A stretch of DNA of 64,000 nt, taken from assembly GCF_001592305.1 (NCBI RefSeq), contig NZ_BCWR01000008.1, forward strand, positions 1 to 64,000, read 5' to 3'. Positions 8,829-18,345 of this stretch are shown here, piece by piece (the stretch's first letter is position 1; the number at the start of each line of letters is the position of its first letter). The notes under the pieces were generated by a model, which saw only the letters and a program-made list of their open reading frames with translations, was not told where the DNA came from and made no database searches. The DNA is from Hydrogenophaga taeniospiralis CCUG 15921. Lineage in GTDB: Bacteria; Pseudomonadota; Gammaproteobacteria; Burkholderiales; Burkholderiaceae_C. Made by a program: the position numbers and the translations under genes.

Positions 8829-9417
8829 GCGGCGTCTCTCGGGGCGTCCAGCGCATCAGCAGGTGCGAGCCCTCGCCGTCTTCGGCGACAAACCCCAGGC
8901 GTTCGTAGAGCTGGCGGGCCCCGGTGTTGGTCTGCAGCACGTGCAGGCGTACACCACATCCCACGGCCGCCGCATCGGCCTGGCATTGCCGGATCAGCGC
9001 CGAACCCAGCCCGCCCTTGCGCAGGTCTGGAAACAGGCTGATGTGGATGATCAGGTGCTCGGGTGGCGTGCGCAGCAGATAGCAGTTGCCCGCCGCACCG
9101 CCGTGCCGGTGTTCGATGGCCCAGAAACAGGCCTCGGGGTAGTGCGCCAGATAGTGCCGGTGCTGCAGCGTGAACTGCTGTTCGATGAACTGTCGTTTGA
9201 CCGGGTCCGGCCACGGCACCAGGGCCATCTCGTCGCTGCGCGTGCTGGCATAGAGATCGCATAGCCAGGGCAGGTCCGCATCGCGCAGTGCGCGCAAAGA
9301 AAACCCGCGCTCGGTGAAGAGCGCGGGTTCGGGCAGGTGCCCGGCGCGTTCCGGCGGGAACGGCGCCAGGCCTTGCAGGGTGGCGGTTGCCACGTCAGGG
9401 GAAGGCGGGGAAGACAC
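8821..9417 (-). CDS. GNAT family N-acetyltransferase
   Basis: 198 residues. The domain begins at about residue 36 (GFSLRALRDADLPWL) and has the acetyl-CoA loop region LFPDLRKGGLGSALI and the C-terminal NTGARQLYERLGF typical of GNAT enzymes. Starts further downstream would cut into the domain, so the ATG at 9417 is kept although it overlaps the collar gene end (9395) by 23 bp. The overlap and shared strand suggest cotranscription with the three collar genes. It may acetylate the neighbouring surface proteins or a small molecule; nothing in the sequence decides this. The first 40 codons contain a terminator-like hairpin (9302-9329). Confidence 0.82.
   Translation of the reverse strand: MSSPPSPDVATATLQGLAPFPPERAGHLPEPALFTERGFSLRALRDADLPWLCDLYASTRSDEMALVPWPDPVKRQFIEQQFTLQHRHYLAHYPEACFWAIEHRHGGAAGNCYLLRTPPEHLIIHISLFPDLRKGGLGSALIRQCQADAAAVGCGVRLHVLQTNTGARQLYERLGFVAEDGEGSHLLMRWTPRETPLS
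9302..9329 (-). terminator. terminator-like hairpin inside the 5' part of the GNAT gene
   Basis: A perfect 11-bp stem (AACCCGCGCTC with GAGCGCGGGTT) has a 6-nt loop and, read on the minus strand, is followed by TTTTCTTT. This is the shape of an intrinsic terminator placed 66 bases after the stop of the collar gene at 9395. It would end most collar transcripts while leaving limited read-through into the GNAT gene, although it also encodes GNAT residues. Confidence 0.5.
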
Positions 9418-9934
9418 CCTGCAGCGCGATGCAGAAATTCACGCCGAGATACGGTTGCTGGTTTTCATGCGGGAAACCACCGCCCTGGTTCGGCGAGATC
9501 ATGTTCGGGGCAAAGGTGGTGCTGGGGGACGCATCATTGAACGGTCTCGCGGTATTGCTGCCCAGCGTGGAGAGCGCGCTGTTGTTGCCAGGCGTGCCAC
9601 TCTTTTTGGCGCGATCGGATTGGGCGAACGCGTTGACGCCGTGGTTGTGCACCGGGATTTCAGTGCTGATGAGGTTGACGCTACTGACGCCGAAGGTCTC
9701 GCCCAGCGCCCTGTCGCTGAGCCCCGGACTCTGGCCTTGTTCACAGCCGGCGCGGGCCGCGAAATTGGGCAGCTGGAACGTGGTCGTCCCGTTGCCGCCG
9801 TAGATGGTGCCGATGAGGGCGAACAGCGCGGTGTTCTGCGAGATCGGCAGCGTGGCGCCGTTGCAGTACGCCCAGTTGCGCGGGTTGAAGTAGAAGCCGA
9901 ACATCTGGATTTCGCCGATAAAGGGTTCGCTCAT
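9395..9934 (-). CDS. phage tail collar-domain protein (MdpB-like), copy 1
   Basis: 179 residues. It has the full microcystin-dependent-protein layout: N-terminal PFIGEIQMFGFYFNPRNWAYCNG, broken here by W and C at conserved sites; ISQNTALFALIGTIYGGNG; the LPNF/LPDLRGR region (here LPNFAARAG); IPVHNHG; and the C-terminal QPYLGVNFCIALQGVFP. Proteins of this type share the receptor-binding collar domain of T4 gp12, but many are encoded away from phages. It is the last and most divergent of three tandem copies. No sheath, tube or baseplate gene is nearby, so it is probably a domesticated surface or secreted protein. Confidence 0.86.
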   Translation of the reverse strand: MSEPFIGEIQMFGFYFNPRNWAYCNGATLPISQNTALFALIGTIYGGNGTTTFQLPNFAARAGCEQGQSPGLSDRALGETFGVSSVNLISTEIPVHNHGVNAFAQSDRAKKSGTPGNNSALSTLGSNTARPFNDASPSTTFAPNMISPNQGGGFPHENQQPYLGVNFCIALQGVFPAFP

Positions 9935-9965
9935 GATCTGATTCCTTCGTGGGGTTGTTCTGCGT

Positions 9966-10496
9966 TCAGGCCTGCTGCGGGAAGATGCCTTCGGTGGCGA
10001 TGCAGTACTGCACCGTCAGCGTGGGCATGGTGTTTTCGTGCGGTTGCGAGCCGCCAGCGATGGTGGTGGATTGCGCGGACATCGGGGCGGGAGTGGCACC
10101 GGTGACATCGGTGGCGTAGAAGACGTCGCCGCTGACCGAGCCGGGCAGCAGGGCGCTGCCCGGTGTCAGTGCGGTTGCCGCGCCCGTGGTCGCGACCATG
10201 GTGTGCGTGTGCGTTGGCATCTGGGTCGTCAGCAGCGTCACGTTTTCGGTACCGGCCATCTGGCCAATGACGTAGTTGCTCAGCCCCGGGCCCTGGCCCT
10301 GGTGGATGGGCAGGCGGCCGCGCAGGTCGGGCACGGCGAAGGTGCTCTGGCCATCGCCACCGTAGGTGGTGCCGATGAGGACGAACAGGGTTTCGTAGAG
10401 GGAGATCGACAGCAGGCTGCCGTCGCAGGCCTGCCAGCCGATGGGGGTGCGGCCGAAGCCGAACATGCGAATTTCGCCGATATAAGGTGTGGACAT
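9966..10496 (-). CDS. phage tail collar-domain protein (MdpB-like), copy 2
   Basis: 176 residues with the same modules as copy 1: TPYIGEIRMFGFGRTPIGWQACDG, LFVLIGTTYGGDGQSTFAVPDLRGR, GQGPGLSNYVIG, QMPTHTHTM, and C-terminal TLTVQYCIATEGIFP. It keeps the canonical PDLRGR motif lost in copy 1. The variable middle segment (Ala/Thr/Ser-rich, about residues 95-145) is where such proteins differ and probably holds the binding specificity. Gaps of 31 and 46 bp separate it from its neighbours, which fits one transcript for all three. Confidence 0.87.
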   Translation of the reverse strand: MSTPYIGEIRMFGFGRTPIGWQACDGSLLSISLYETLFVLIGTTYGGDGQSTFAVPDLRGRLPIHQGQGPGLSNYVIGQMAGTENVTLLTTQMPTHTHTMVATTGAATALTPGSALLPGSVSGDVFYATDVTGATPAPMSAQSTTIAGGSQPHENTMPTLTVQYCIATEGIFPQQA

Positions 10497-10542
10497 GAAA
10501 CGGTACTCCGAATGATCTGTCAGGGGCCCTGGGGTCAGGCCG

Positions 10543-11088
10543 TCAGTCGCGCGAGGGGAAGATGCCGCTGAGCGCGATGCAGAAATTGATCGCGGTGTAG
10601 GGCTGGAGGTTCGGGTGCGGCTGGTTGCCGCCGGCCGTCGCCACCGACTGGGTGTTCATTGCCACCAGCGCACCGTTCGAGGGCGCGTACAGGTTGGCCG
10701 CCGTCGCGGAGTTGGTGCTGGTGGCCAGCAGACCGTTCACGGGGGTGCGGTTGTCGCCCGCCGCGGTCGACGCCGCCATGGTGTGGGTGTGCGCCGGCAG
10801 GTTGGTCGACAGCAGCGTGACGTTCTCGGCGCCGCCCGTCTGGCCCATCTGCACCGCGGGGGGTTGCCAACTCGGGTCCACCGAGCTGGCATAACCCACG
10901 GGTGAGCGTCCGCGCAGGTCAGGCAGGGCGAAGTTGGTGGTGCCGTTGCCCCCGAACTGCGTTCCCAGCAGTGAGAACAGCGCCTGGTTCTGGCTGATCG
11001 GCAGCAACTGGCCGTTGCATTGCGCCCAGAATTTCGGCGCGAAATTGAAGCCGGTCATCATGACCTGGCCAATGAAGAAATCGCTCAC
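10543..11088 (-). CDS. phage tail collar-domain protein (MdpB-like), copy 3
   Basis: 181 residues from the GTG at 11088 (reading VSDFFIGQVMMTGFNFAPKF). Upstream in-frame ATGs would add unrelated residues, and the GTG aligns with the start of copies 1 and 2. Collar motifs are complete: CNGQLLPISQNQALFSLLG, FGGNGTTNFALPDLRGRSP, NLPAHTHTM, and LQPYTAINFCIALSGIFP. It is the first gene of the minus-strand cluster, divergent from the giant Ig-like gene at 11488 across a 399-bp gap. Confidence 0.86.
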   Translation of the reverse strand: MSDFFIGQVMMTGFNFAPKFWAQCNGQLLPISQNQALFSLLGTQFGGNGTTNFALPDLRGRSPVGYASSVDPSWQPPAVQMGQTGGAENVTLLSTNLPAHTHTMAASTAAGDNRTPVNGLLATSTNSATAANLYAPSNGALVAMNTQSVATAGGNQPHPNLQPYTAINFCIALSGIFPSRD

Positions 11089-11487
11089 TTCAGTCCCCCC
11101 TTGTGGTGGTTGGTGGCTGGCGCAGATGCCGCGTCGCCTCGTTACATTCTGTGTGCTTTGAGCGAACGAGGCAAGGCCGTGCCAGGCGTCCATGTCGGCA
11201 TGGCCGCCGGGTTGTGCCCCAGTTTTCCGGGGACATCGTCCTGCCGGGGTCTTGCCATGGGTGACGCCTTGCCGGGGGGCGGTCAGCCGGCTGTCTGGGC
11301 GGGCGGTTCTTCCGTAAAAATCCTCACGGAAGGCGTCCAAAAAAATGGCAAAAACGAGGGCGGCTGTCGCCAATTCACCACTTTTTGTGTAGCCCGCTGT
11401 AACTATACTGACCGGACTGACGGGCATTTTCGTGCACCGATCAAATCAACAGCTCAGGTCGAAACGACTGTGAGGGAGGTGCAAATA
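11089..11487. promoter_or_regulatory. 399-bp divergent control region between collar cluster and giant Ig-like gene
   Basis: No credible gene lies here. Visible elements are an inverted repeat GCCTCGTT (11136-11143) / AACGAGGC (11165-11172) and a second one CTTCCGT (11309-11315) / ACGGAAG (11326-11332). An A-rich stretch spans 11340-11355, a -10-like TATACT is at 11404-11409, and a strong ribosome-binding site GGGAGGT is at 11474-11480, 7 bp before the ATG at 11488. The -35 partner of TATACT is poor, which suggests an activator. The long leader leaves room for control of both surface-protein units. Confidence 0.5.
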
Positions 11488-14400
11488 ATGCCGGCAGGAT
11501 TTCTGAATCTGGATGCGTCGTCGTGGGTGCGCTGCTTGCGCACTTGGTCGCTGTCACTGACGCGATGGATCTGGCTTTCCATGGCGTTGTGCCTGCCGAG
11601 TCTGGCGATGGCCCAGGGGGTGTCGCCCTACTGCCCTACGCAAAACCTCTCGGTGAGCAATGGCGGGTCGGTGACCTCGATCGATCTGATCAATTGTGAT
11701 GGTCCGTTCAATTTCGGGATGGGTGGGCCTTTCGCGCCCGACCTGCCGGTGAATGGCACCGCGATTCTTGGCCCGCAATCCGGGCCTGGCAATCAAACGG
11801 TCACCTACACCCACAATGGCAGCGCAACCACCACCGACACCTTCAAGCTGGAAGATGAAAACGGTGACTTGCTGACTTTCAACGTCACCATCAGCCCGCC
11901 AGCCTCGGCCATCGTGGTGTCCCCGGCGTCGCTGCCGACCCTGACCGCCGGCACGCCGTTCTCGCAGACCCTCACCTCCAGCGGCGGCACCGCGCCTTAC
12001 ACCTACACCTTGCAATCCGGCACCTTGCCGGTCGGCCTCAGCCTGTCTGGTGCCGGGGTGCTCAGCGGCACGCCGACCGAGCGCGGCAGCTACAGCTTCA
12101 CCGTCCGCTCTACCGACAGCGTCGCCGATTTCGTGGACAAGGGCTACACCGGCACGGTGGAGAACCCCACACTGTCCATCACGCCGACCAGCGCCACCGC
12201 CATCCAGAGTGTGGCGTTCTCCCAGACCCTGACCGCCATCGGTGGCGTCGCACCCCATTCCTACCTGCTCGAAACCGGCAGCTTCCCGGCGGGCATCTCG
12301 ATCTCCAGCGCTGGTGTGATCAGCGGCACCACGGCCGCCGCGACCGGCGCCTACCCGGTCACGCTGCGCGTCACCGACGCCAGCACCGGCCCGGGCAGCT
12401 ATTTCGAGCTTGAATCCTTCACGCTCAACGTCAGCCCGCCGCCGTCGGTGTCGATCGCGGTTTCCCCAGCCAGCGTGTCCGAAGACGGCGCGACCAACCT
12501 CGTCTACACCGTCACCCGCAGCCTGAACCTGGCCTCGGCGACGGTGGTCAACATCACCACCAGTGGCACCGCCACCTCGGGCGTGGACTACACCGGCGGT
12601 GTCGCCACCGTCAGTATCCCCGGCGGTGCGACCACGGCCACCATCACCATCAACCCCACGGTCGACGGCACGGTCGAGACCGATGAAACCGTCACCCTGA
12701 CCGTCGCCGCCGGCACCGGCTACACCGTGGGGGCGCCCGCCAGCGCCACGGGCACCATCCTCAACGACGATGTGCCCACGGCCTCCATCGCGGTGGCGCC
12801 GGCCAGCGTGGCCGAAGACGGTGCGAGCAATCTGGTCTACACCGTCACCCTGAACCAGGCCTCGTTCTCCGCGCTGTCGGTCAACTACACCGTGGGCGGC
12901 ACTGCCACCTCCGGCACCGACTACGCGGCCGTGACCTCACCGTTGGTCATCCCGGCGGGCAACACCACCGGCACCATCACGGTCGACCCGACCGCTGACA
13001 CCACCATCGAAACCGACGAAACGGTGAGCCTCACCCTCGCGGCCGGCACGGGCTACACGGTGGGTGTGCCGACCAGCGCCACCGGCACGATCCTCAATGA
13101 CGACCTGCCGACGCTGACCATCAACGACGTGACGCTGGCCGAAGGCAACGCCGGCACCACCAACGCCACGTTCACGGTGAGCCTCAGCGAGCCGGCCGGC
13201 CCGGGTGGTGTGACCTTCGACATCGCCACCGCCAACGGCACCGCCACGGCGGGCGTCGATTACGTCGCCAACAGTCTGACCGGCCAGACCATCCTGGCCG
13301 GCAGCAGCACGTACACCTTCACCGTGTTGATCAACGGCGACACGCTCAACGAGCCCAGCGAAACCTTCTTCGTCAACGTCACCAACGTGGTCAACGCCGT
13401 CGTCGCGGACGCCCAGGGCCTGGGCACCATCGTCAACGACGATCCGCTGCCGAGCCTGTCCATCAACGATGTCACCGTGGTCGAGGGCAACAGTGGCACC
13501 ACCAATGCCGTCTTCACCGTCACCCTGAGTGCGGCCAGTGGCCAGACCGTCAGCGTCAACTACGCCACCGCCGACGGTACCGCCACACAGCCGGCCGACT
13601 ACACCAGCGCCAGCGGCACGCTGACCTTCACCCCGGGCCAGACCACGCAGACCATCACGGTGCAGGTGGCGGGCGAAACCGTGCCCGAGGCCAACGAAAC
13701 CTTCTTCGTCAACCTCAGTGGCGCGACCAACGCCACCATCGCTGACAACCAGGGCGTCGGCACCATCACCAACGACGACGTGCCGGTGAGCGTCAGCCCG
13801 AGCACACTGCCCAACGGCGCGGTCACCGTGGCCTACAGCCAGACCCTCACCGCCAGCGGCGGCGTGTCGCCGTACAGCTTCGGGGTGACGGCAGGCGCCT
13901 TGCCCGCGGGCCTGAGCCTGTCCTCGGGGGGCGTGCTCAGCGGCACGCCGACGGCCGGCGGCACTTTCAACTTCACCGCCACCGCCACCGACAGCAGCCC
14001 CTTCCCGGGCCCGTTCGCAGGCAGTCGTGCCTACACGCTCGTGGTGACCCCGCCCACCATCGTCCTGCCGGCGACCAGTCTGGCCGGTGGCACGGTCGGC
14101 ACGGCCTACGCAGACAGCATCACGGCGGCCTCGGGCGGCACGGCGCCATACAGCTACGCGGTCACCGCCGGCGCACTGCCGGGCGGCCTCACCCTCAACG
14201 CCGCGAGCGGCGCCATCACCGGCACCCCCAGCGCGCCGGGTACCTTCAATTTCAGCATTACCGCGACCGACAGCAGCACGGGCACCGGCCCGTACACCGC
14301 GACCCAGGCGTATGCGATCACCGTGATCGACATTCCGCCGGTGGCCAACGCGGTGTCGCTCACCGTGGCCTACAACGCGGCCGCCACGCCGGTCACGCTC

Positions 14401-17400
14401 AACATCACCGGTGGCGCGGCGACCTCGGTGGCCGTGGGCACCGCTCCGAGCCATGGCACGGCCATCGCCGGCGGCACCAGCATCACCTACCAGCCGACCA
14501 CCGGCTACGCCGGCCCCGACAGCTTCACCTACACGGCGACCAACAGCGGCGGCACCTCGGCGCCGGCCACGGTCACCGTCACGGTGAACGATCCGGTCAT
14601 CACCATCACCCCCAGTGGCGGGTTCGCCGCCACCGTCGGCGCTCCGTACACCCAGACCTTCACCTGGAACGGGGGGGCGCAGCCCTGGAGCGGCTTCCAG
14701 GTGACCAACCTGCCGGCGGGTCTGTCGATCACCGGCACCACGGCCAACAGCGTCACCGTCTCCGGCACCCCGACCCAGGCCGGCAGCTTCACGCTCAACG
14801 TTTTCGCCACCGACAGCAGCACCGGTAACGGCCCGTACACGGTCGGCCAGGCCTTCGTGCTGAGCGTGGCCGCGCCGGGTCTGGCCCTGACCCCGGCCGC
14901 CACCACCTTCAACACGCCCTACGCCTCGCCCTACAGCCAGAGCTTCACGGCCAGCGGCGGCACCGGGCCGTACAGCTACGCCATGACGGCGGGCTCCCTG
15001 CCGAGCGGCGTGAGCTTCTCGGGCAACACCGTCTCGGGTACACCCACCGTGCCGGGCAGCACCAACTTCACCATCACAGCCACCGACACCGGCTCCACCG
15101 GCACCGGTGCGCCGTTCTCGATCGCGCAGAACTACACGCTGACGGTTGCCGCTGCGGCCATCGTGGTGAGTCCGGCCACCCTGCCGGGCGCCACCGCCGG
15201 CACGGCCTACAGCCAGACCCTCAGCGCCAGCGGTGGCGTGGCCGCCTACGGCTTCTCCCTGAGTGCCGGCAGTCTGCCCACCGGCCTGACCCTGACCACG
15301 GGGGGCGCGCTGAGCGGCACGCCGACCGAGGCCGGCAGCTTCAACTTCACCGTGACCGCGACCGACGCCAACAGCCAGACCGGCAGCCGCGCCTACACAC
15401 TGGTGGTGGGTGCGCCCACGCTGACCATGACGCCGCCCCCGGGCACCCTCAATGCGCCCTATGGCGTGCCTTTCAGCCAGACCTTCGTCGTCAGCGGCAG
15501 CCCGGGCCCATACAACCGGGTGATGATCGGCTCACTGCCGACGGGCCTGACCATCAGCGGCTACACGATCTCGGGCACGCCGACGCAGTTGGGCAGCTTC
15601 AACATCAGCATCATGATGGTCGACTCTGGCCTGACCGGCACCGGCGCGCCGTTCTCGATCACGCAGAACTACACCATCGAGGTGGCCGCGCCGACCGTCG
15701 TGGTCAACCCGGCGACGCTGCCGAACCCCACCCCAGGTGTGGCCTACAGCCAGACCCTCACGGCCAGCGGGGGCATCGCGCCCTACAGCTTCGCCCTCTC
15801 CAGCGGCAGCCTGCCCGCGGGCCTCACCCTGGGCAGCGGGGGCGCGCTCACGGGCACGGCGACCGAGGTCGGCAGCTTCAACTTCACGGTCACCACGACC
15901 GACAGCTTCAGCCAGGTCGGCAGCCGCGCCTACACCCTGGTCGTCGGCGCACCGACGCTGACGGTGTCACCCGCCGCCGGCACGCTGACGGCCCCTTATG
16001 GCAGCGCCTACACGCAGAGCTTCACCACCAGCGGCAGCCCGGGCCCGCATACCTACGTGCTGACCGGCGCTCTGCCAACGGGCCTGAACTTCAGCGGCAG
16101 CACACTCTCGGGCACGCCGACAGCGCCGGGAAGCTATCCGGTCACGGTCACGTCGACCGACAGTGTGCTGACCGGCGTGGGGTCGCCCTTCGCGGTCGCG
16201 CAGAACTACGTGGTGGAAGTGGCCGTGCCGACCATCGTGATGGCGCCGGCCACGCTGCCCGAGCCGGTGGCCGGGGAGGCCTACAGCCAGCTCATCACCG
16301 CCACCGGCGGCGTGGCGCCCTACAGCTTCGCGCTGACCGGGGGCGCGCTGCCCGCGGGCCTGAGCCTGAGCGCCGCCGGCTTGCTGTCGGGCACCGCCAC
16401 GCAGGTGGGTGCCTTCAACTTCACCGTGGCCGCCACCGACGCCAACAGCCAGGTGTCGAGCCGCAGCTTTGCCATGGCGGTCACGGCGAACCCGAGCCAG
16501 ACCCTGGTGAAAGAGTTGGTGAGCAACGCGGACCAGGACGGCAACGGCCAGGTGTCGATGAACGACACCCTGACCTACCGCATCACCGTGGGCAATTCGG
16601 GCTTCGTGGCGCTCACCGACGTGGTGATCAGCGATCCGTTGATCAACCCCGGCAATGTGGTCTGTGCCAGCGTGCTGCCGGGCCAGACCTGTGTGCTCCA
16701 GGGCACCTACACGGTCACCGCGGCCGACGTGCGGGCGCGCCGGGTGGTGAACGTGGCCACGGTCACGGACAACATGTGCGCCTCGGGCAGCCAGGAGGCC
16801 CAGTGCCGCGTCACGCTGACGACGGAGGTGGTCCCCGCCGTGATACGGGCCAAGGACGATGACTTCGGCGAGGTCATGTGCCCGAAATCGGACGTGGTGG
16901 TGGGCAACGCCTACAAGAACGACACCCTGAACGGCCGCCCCATCCGTGCCGCCGACGTGCTGGGCACGGTGACCTCCGCGGCCAAGCCCGCCAAGCCGGG
17001 CAAGCCCGTGCCCGTGCTCAACACGGCCACGGGTGAGGTGAAGGTGCCGGCCGGCACGCCAGGGGGCACCTACGTCATCGGATACAGGATCTGCCAGCGC
17101 AGCGTGTCGAACAACTGCGACAGCGCCCGGATCGTGGTGACGGTCAAGCAGTGCCAGGTGCAGGTCCGGGTCATCAAGACGGCGCAGACGAAGCAGGTCC
17201 GCGTGGGCGACTTCGTGTCCTACACCCTGCAGGTGGACAACCTCACCGAGAACGACGGCGAGGTGGACGGCCTGCGGATCGTGGACACGCCGCCACAGGG
17301 CTTCAGTCTGGTGCCGGGCAGCGTGCGCTTCCAGGACGAGGACACGCACGGCTCGGTCGACGGGACCGGCCCGATCACCCTGGGCCAGATCGACCTGGCG

Positions 17401-18345
17401 GGCAACGGCCGGGCGTACATCAGCTACCTGATGCGGGTGGGCGCTAACGCGCGCCGGGGCGAGGCCGTCAACACGGCCGATCCGTTCCTCGTGGTCGGGA
17501 AGGCCGGCAGAACGGCCGATCCCGAGGGCGGGAAGGTCGGCAACACGGCCAAGGCCGTGGTGGTGGTGATCGCTGACGCCGATGCCGATGAGACCTCCAT
17601 CATCGGCAAGGTGTTCATCGACCAGGACGGCGATGGCTGGCAGGACAGCGCCGACGCGCAGGATGTGCGCATCCAGGGCGGCATCGATCCGGCGGTGTAC
17701 GTGGCTGGCTCCACCACGGTGGACCGCGGGCAGGGCGCGCAGCCCGAACCGGACGCGAACGCGCCGCTGTTGCACGGCATCCGCATCGGCACGGTCCGTG
17801 GGCGCGAGGGCGACGACGAGACGGTGCCACTGCGCCGGGTGGTGATCAGCCAGTGGGTGACGGAACCGGTGTTCAGCGGTGACAGCGTGATCACCAGTGG
17901 AGACGGAACCCGAATCGTCGTGAGGCCCAGCGGTGAAGTGCGCTACGAACACTCGGGCGATGTGGCCGCCGGCCTGAACCTCCAGGACCTGCGCGTGCAG
18001 CGCACGGTCACGCCGCTGGAGGGCAAACACCGTGTCGACTACGTCATCACCAACCACGGGGTCTCCGAAGTGGGTATTCCCGGTGTGCGTCTGGCCAGCC
18101 CCGAAGGCCTGGTGGTGCAGACGGACAGCTACGGGCGATTCCACCTGGAAGACATCGATGTCGGGGAACGTGCCCACGGGCGCAACTTCGTGCTCAAGGT
18201 CGATCCGGTCAGCCTGCCGCCGGGCGCCCGGGTGATCACGGCGAATCCCCTGGTGCGCCGCCTCACGGGGGGCCTGATGGTGCGCTTCGACTTTGGCGTC
18301 GGGTTCGGCACGCAGACGCCTGCCGTTGCCCCCGCGGCCAAGTGA
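11488..18345 (+). CDS. giant secreted Ig-like / Calx-beta / DUF11 repeat protein
   Basis: 2285 residues. The start at 11488 has a strong Shine-Dalgarno and gives a long signal peptide ending SLAMA (cut near residue 42). Modules in order: two He_PIG-type Ig domains (about 142-300); four Calx-beta domains (about 320-766, each ending in the ILNDD/IVNDD/ITNDD motif); two He_PIG (767-932); one cadherin-like domain (949-1035); seven He_PIG (1038-1668), the last six as three copies of a two-domain unit; two DUF11-like domains (about 1670-1785 and 1890-2035); and an SdrD-B-like region with the Ca-binding-type loop DQDGDGWQD near 2045. The C-terminus ends in an SdrD-type domain, not in an LPXTG or barrel. 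It is probably an extracellular adhesin or stalk. The stop overlaps the next start (ATGA), so it should be made together with the barrel protein. Confidence 0.85.
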   Translation: MPAGFLNLDASSWVRCLRTWSLSLTRWIWLSMALCLPSLAMAQGVSPYCPTQNLSVSNGGSVTSIDLINCDGPFNFGMGGPFAPDLPVNGTAILGPQSGPGNQTVTYTHNGSATTTDTFKLEDENGDLLTFNVTISPPASAIVVSPASLPTLTAGTPFSQTLTSSGGTAPYTYTLQSGTLPVGLSLSGAGVLSGTPTERGSYSFTVRSTDSVADFVDKGYTGTVENPTLSITPTSATAIQSVAFSQTLTAIGGVAPHSYLLETGSFPAGISISSAGVISGTTAAATGAYPVTLRVTDASTGPGSYFELESFTLNVSPPPSVSIAVSPASVSEDGATNLVYTVTRSLNLASATVVNITTSGTATSGVDYTGGVATVSIPGGATTATITINPTVDGTVETDETVTLTVAAGTGYTVGAPASATGTILNDDVPTASIAVAPASVAEDGASNLVYTVTLNQASFSALSVNYTVGGTATSGTDYAAVTSPLVIPAGNTTGTITVDPTADTTIETDETVSLTLAAGTGYTVGVPTSATGTILNDDLPTLTINDVTLAEGNAGTTNATFTVSLSEPAGPGGVTFDIATANGTATAGVDYVANSLTGQTILAGSSTYTFTVLINGDTLNEPSETFFVNVTNVVNAVVADAQGLGTIVNDDPLPSLSINDVTVVEGNSGTTNAVFTVTLSAASGQTVSVNYATADGTATQPADYTSASGTLTFTPGQTTQTITVQVAGETVPEANETFFVNLSGATNATIADNQGVGTITNDDVPVSVSPSTLPNGAVTVAYSQTLTASGGVSPYSFGVTAGALPAGLSLSSGGVLSGTPTAGGTFNFTATATDSSPFPGPFAGSRAYTLVVTPPTIVLPATSLAGGTVGTAYADSITAASGGTAPYSYAVTAGALPGGLTLNAASGAITGTPSAPGTFNFSITATDSSTGTGPYTATQAYAITVIDIPPVANAVSLTVAYNAAATPVTLNITGGAATSVAVGTAPSHGTAIAGGTSITYQPTTGYAGPDSFTYTATNSGGTSAPATVTVTVNDPVITITPSGGFAATVGAPYTQTFTWNGGAQPWSGFQVTNLPAGLSITGTTANSVTVSGTPTQAGSFTLNVFATDSSTGNGPYTVGQAFVLSVAAPGLALTPAATTFNTPYASPYSQSFTASGGTGPYSYAMTAGSLPSGVSFSGNTVSGTPTVPGSTNFTITATDTGSTGTGAPFSIAQNYTLTVAAAAIVVSPATLPGATAGTAYSQTLSASGGVAAYGFSLSAGSLPTGLTLTTGGALSGTPTEAGSFNFTVTATDANSQTGSRAYTLVVGAPTLTMTPPPGTLNAPYGVPFSQTFVVSGSPGPYNRVMIGSLPTGLTISGYTISGTPTQLGSFNISIMMVDSGLTGTGAPFSITQNYTIEVAAPTVVVNPATLPNPTPGVAYSQTLTASGGIAPYSFALSSGSLPAGLTLGSGGALTGTATEVGSFNFTVTTTDSFSQVGSRAYTLVVGAPTLTVSPAAGTLTAPYGSAYTQSFTTSGSPGPHTYVLTGALPTGLNFSGSTLSGTPTAPGSYPVTVTSTDSVLTGVGSPFAVAQNYVVEVAVPTIVMAPATLPEPVAGEAYSQLITATGGVAPYSFALTGGALPAGLSLSAAGLLSGTATQVGAFNFTVAATDANSQVSSRSFAMAVTANPSQTLVKELVSNADQDGNGQVSMNDTLTYRITVGNSGFVALTDVVISDPLINPGNVVCASVLPGQTCVLQGTYTVTAADVRARRVVNVATVTDNMCASGSQEAQCRVTLTTEVVPAVIRAKDDDFGEVMCPKSDVVVGNAYKNDTLNGRPIRAADVLGTVTSAAKPAKPGKPVPVLNTATGEVKVPAGTPGGTYVIGYRICQRSVSNNCDSARIVVTVKQCQVQVRVIKTAQTKQVRVGDFVSYTLQVDNLTENDGEVDGLRIVDTPPQGFSLVPGSVRFQDEDTHGSVDGTGPITLGQIDLAGNGRAYISYLMRVGANARRGEAVNTADPFLVVGKAGRTADPEGGKVGNTAKAVVVVIADADADETSIIGKVFIDQDGDGWQDSADAQDVRIQGGIDPAVYVAGSTTVDRGQGAQPEPDANAPLLHGIRIGTVRGREGDDETVPLRRVVISQWVTEPVFSGDSVITSGDGTRIVVRPSGEVRYEHSGDVAAGLNLQDLRVQRTVTPLEGKHRVDYVITNHGVSEVGIPGVRLASPEGLVVQTDSYGRFHLEDIDVGERAHGRNFVLKVDPVSLPPGARVITANPLVRRLTGGLMVRFDFGVGFGTQTPAVAPAAK
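14878..16490 (+). repeat. three tandem copies of a two-Ig-domain unit (~537 bp) inside the giant gene
   Basis: A-type domains begin near 14878, 15418 and 15952 and B-type domains (VVSPATLP, VVNPATLP, VMAPATLP) near 15160, 15697 and 16231, so A-B pairs recur every 534-540 bp. Shared wording such as GAPFSI.QNYT ending A domains and NSQ.GSRAYTLVV ending B domains shows recent duplication of the pair rather than of single domains. Confidence 0.75.

Noticed and set aside
8821..11088. Prophage remnant
   Set aside because: Only collar-domain genes are present, with no integrase, attachment repeats, structural or lysis genes, and base composition matches the neighbours.
11900..16490. CRISPR-like or satellite repeat array
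   Set aside because: The periodicity comes from protein modules of 80-110 residues in one open frame; there are no short identical repeats with unique spacers.
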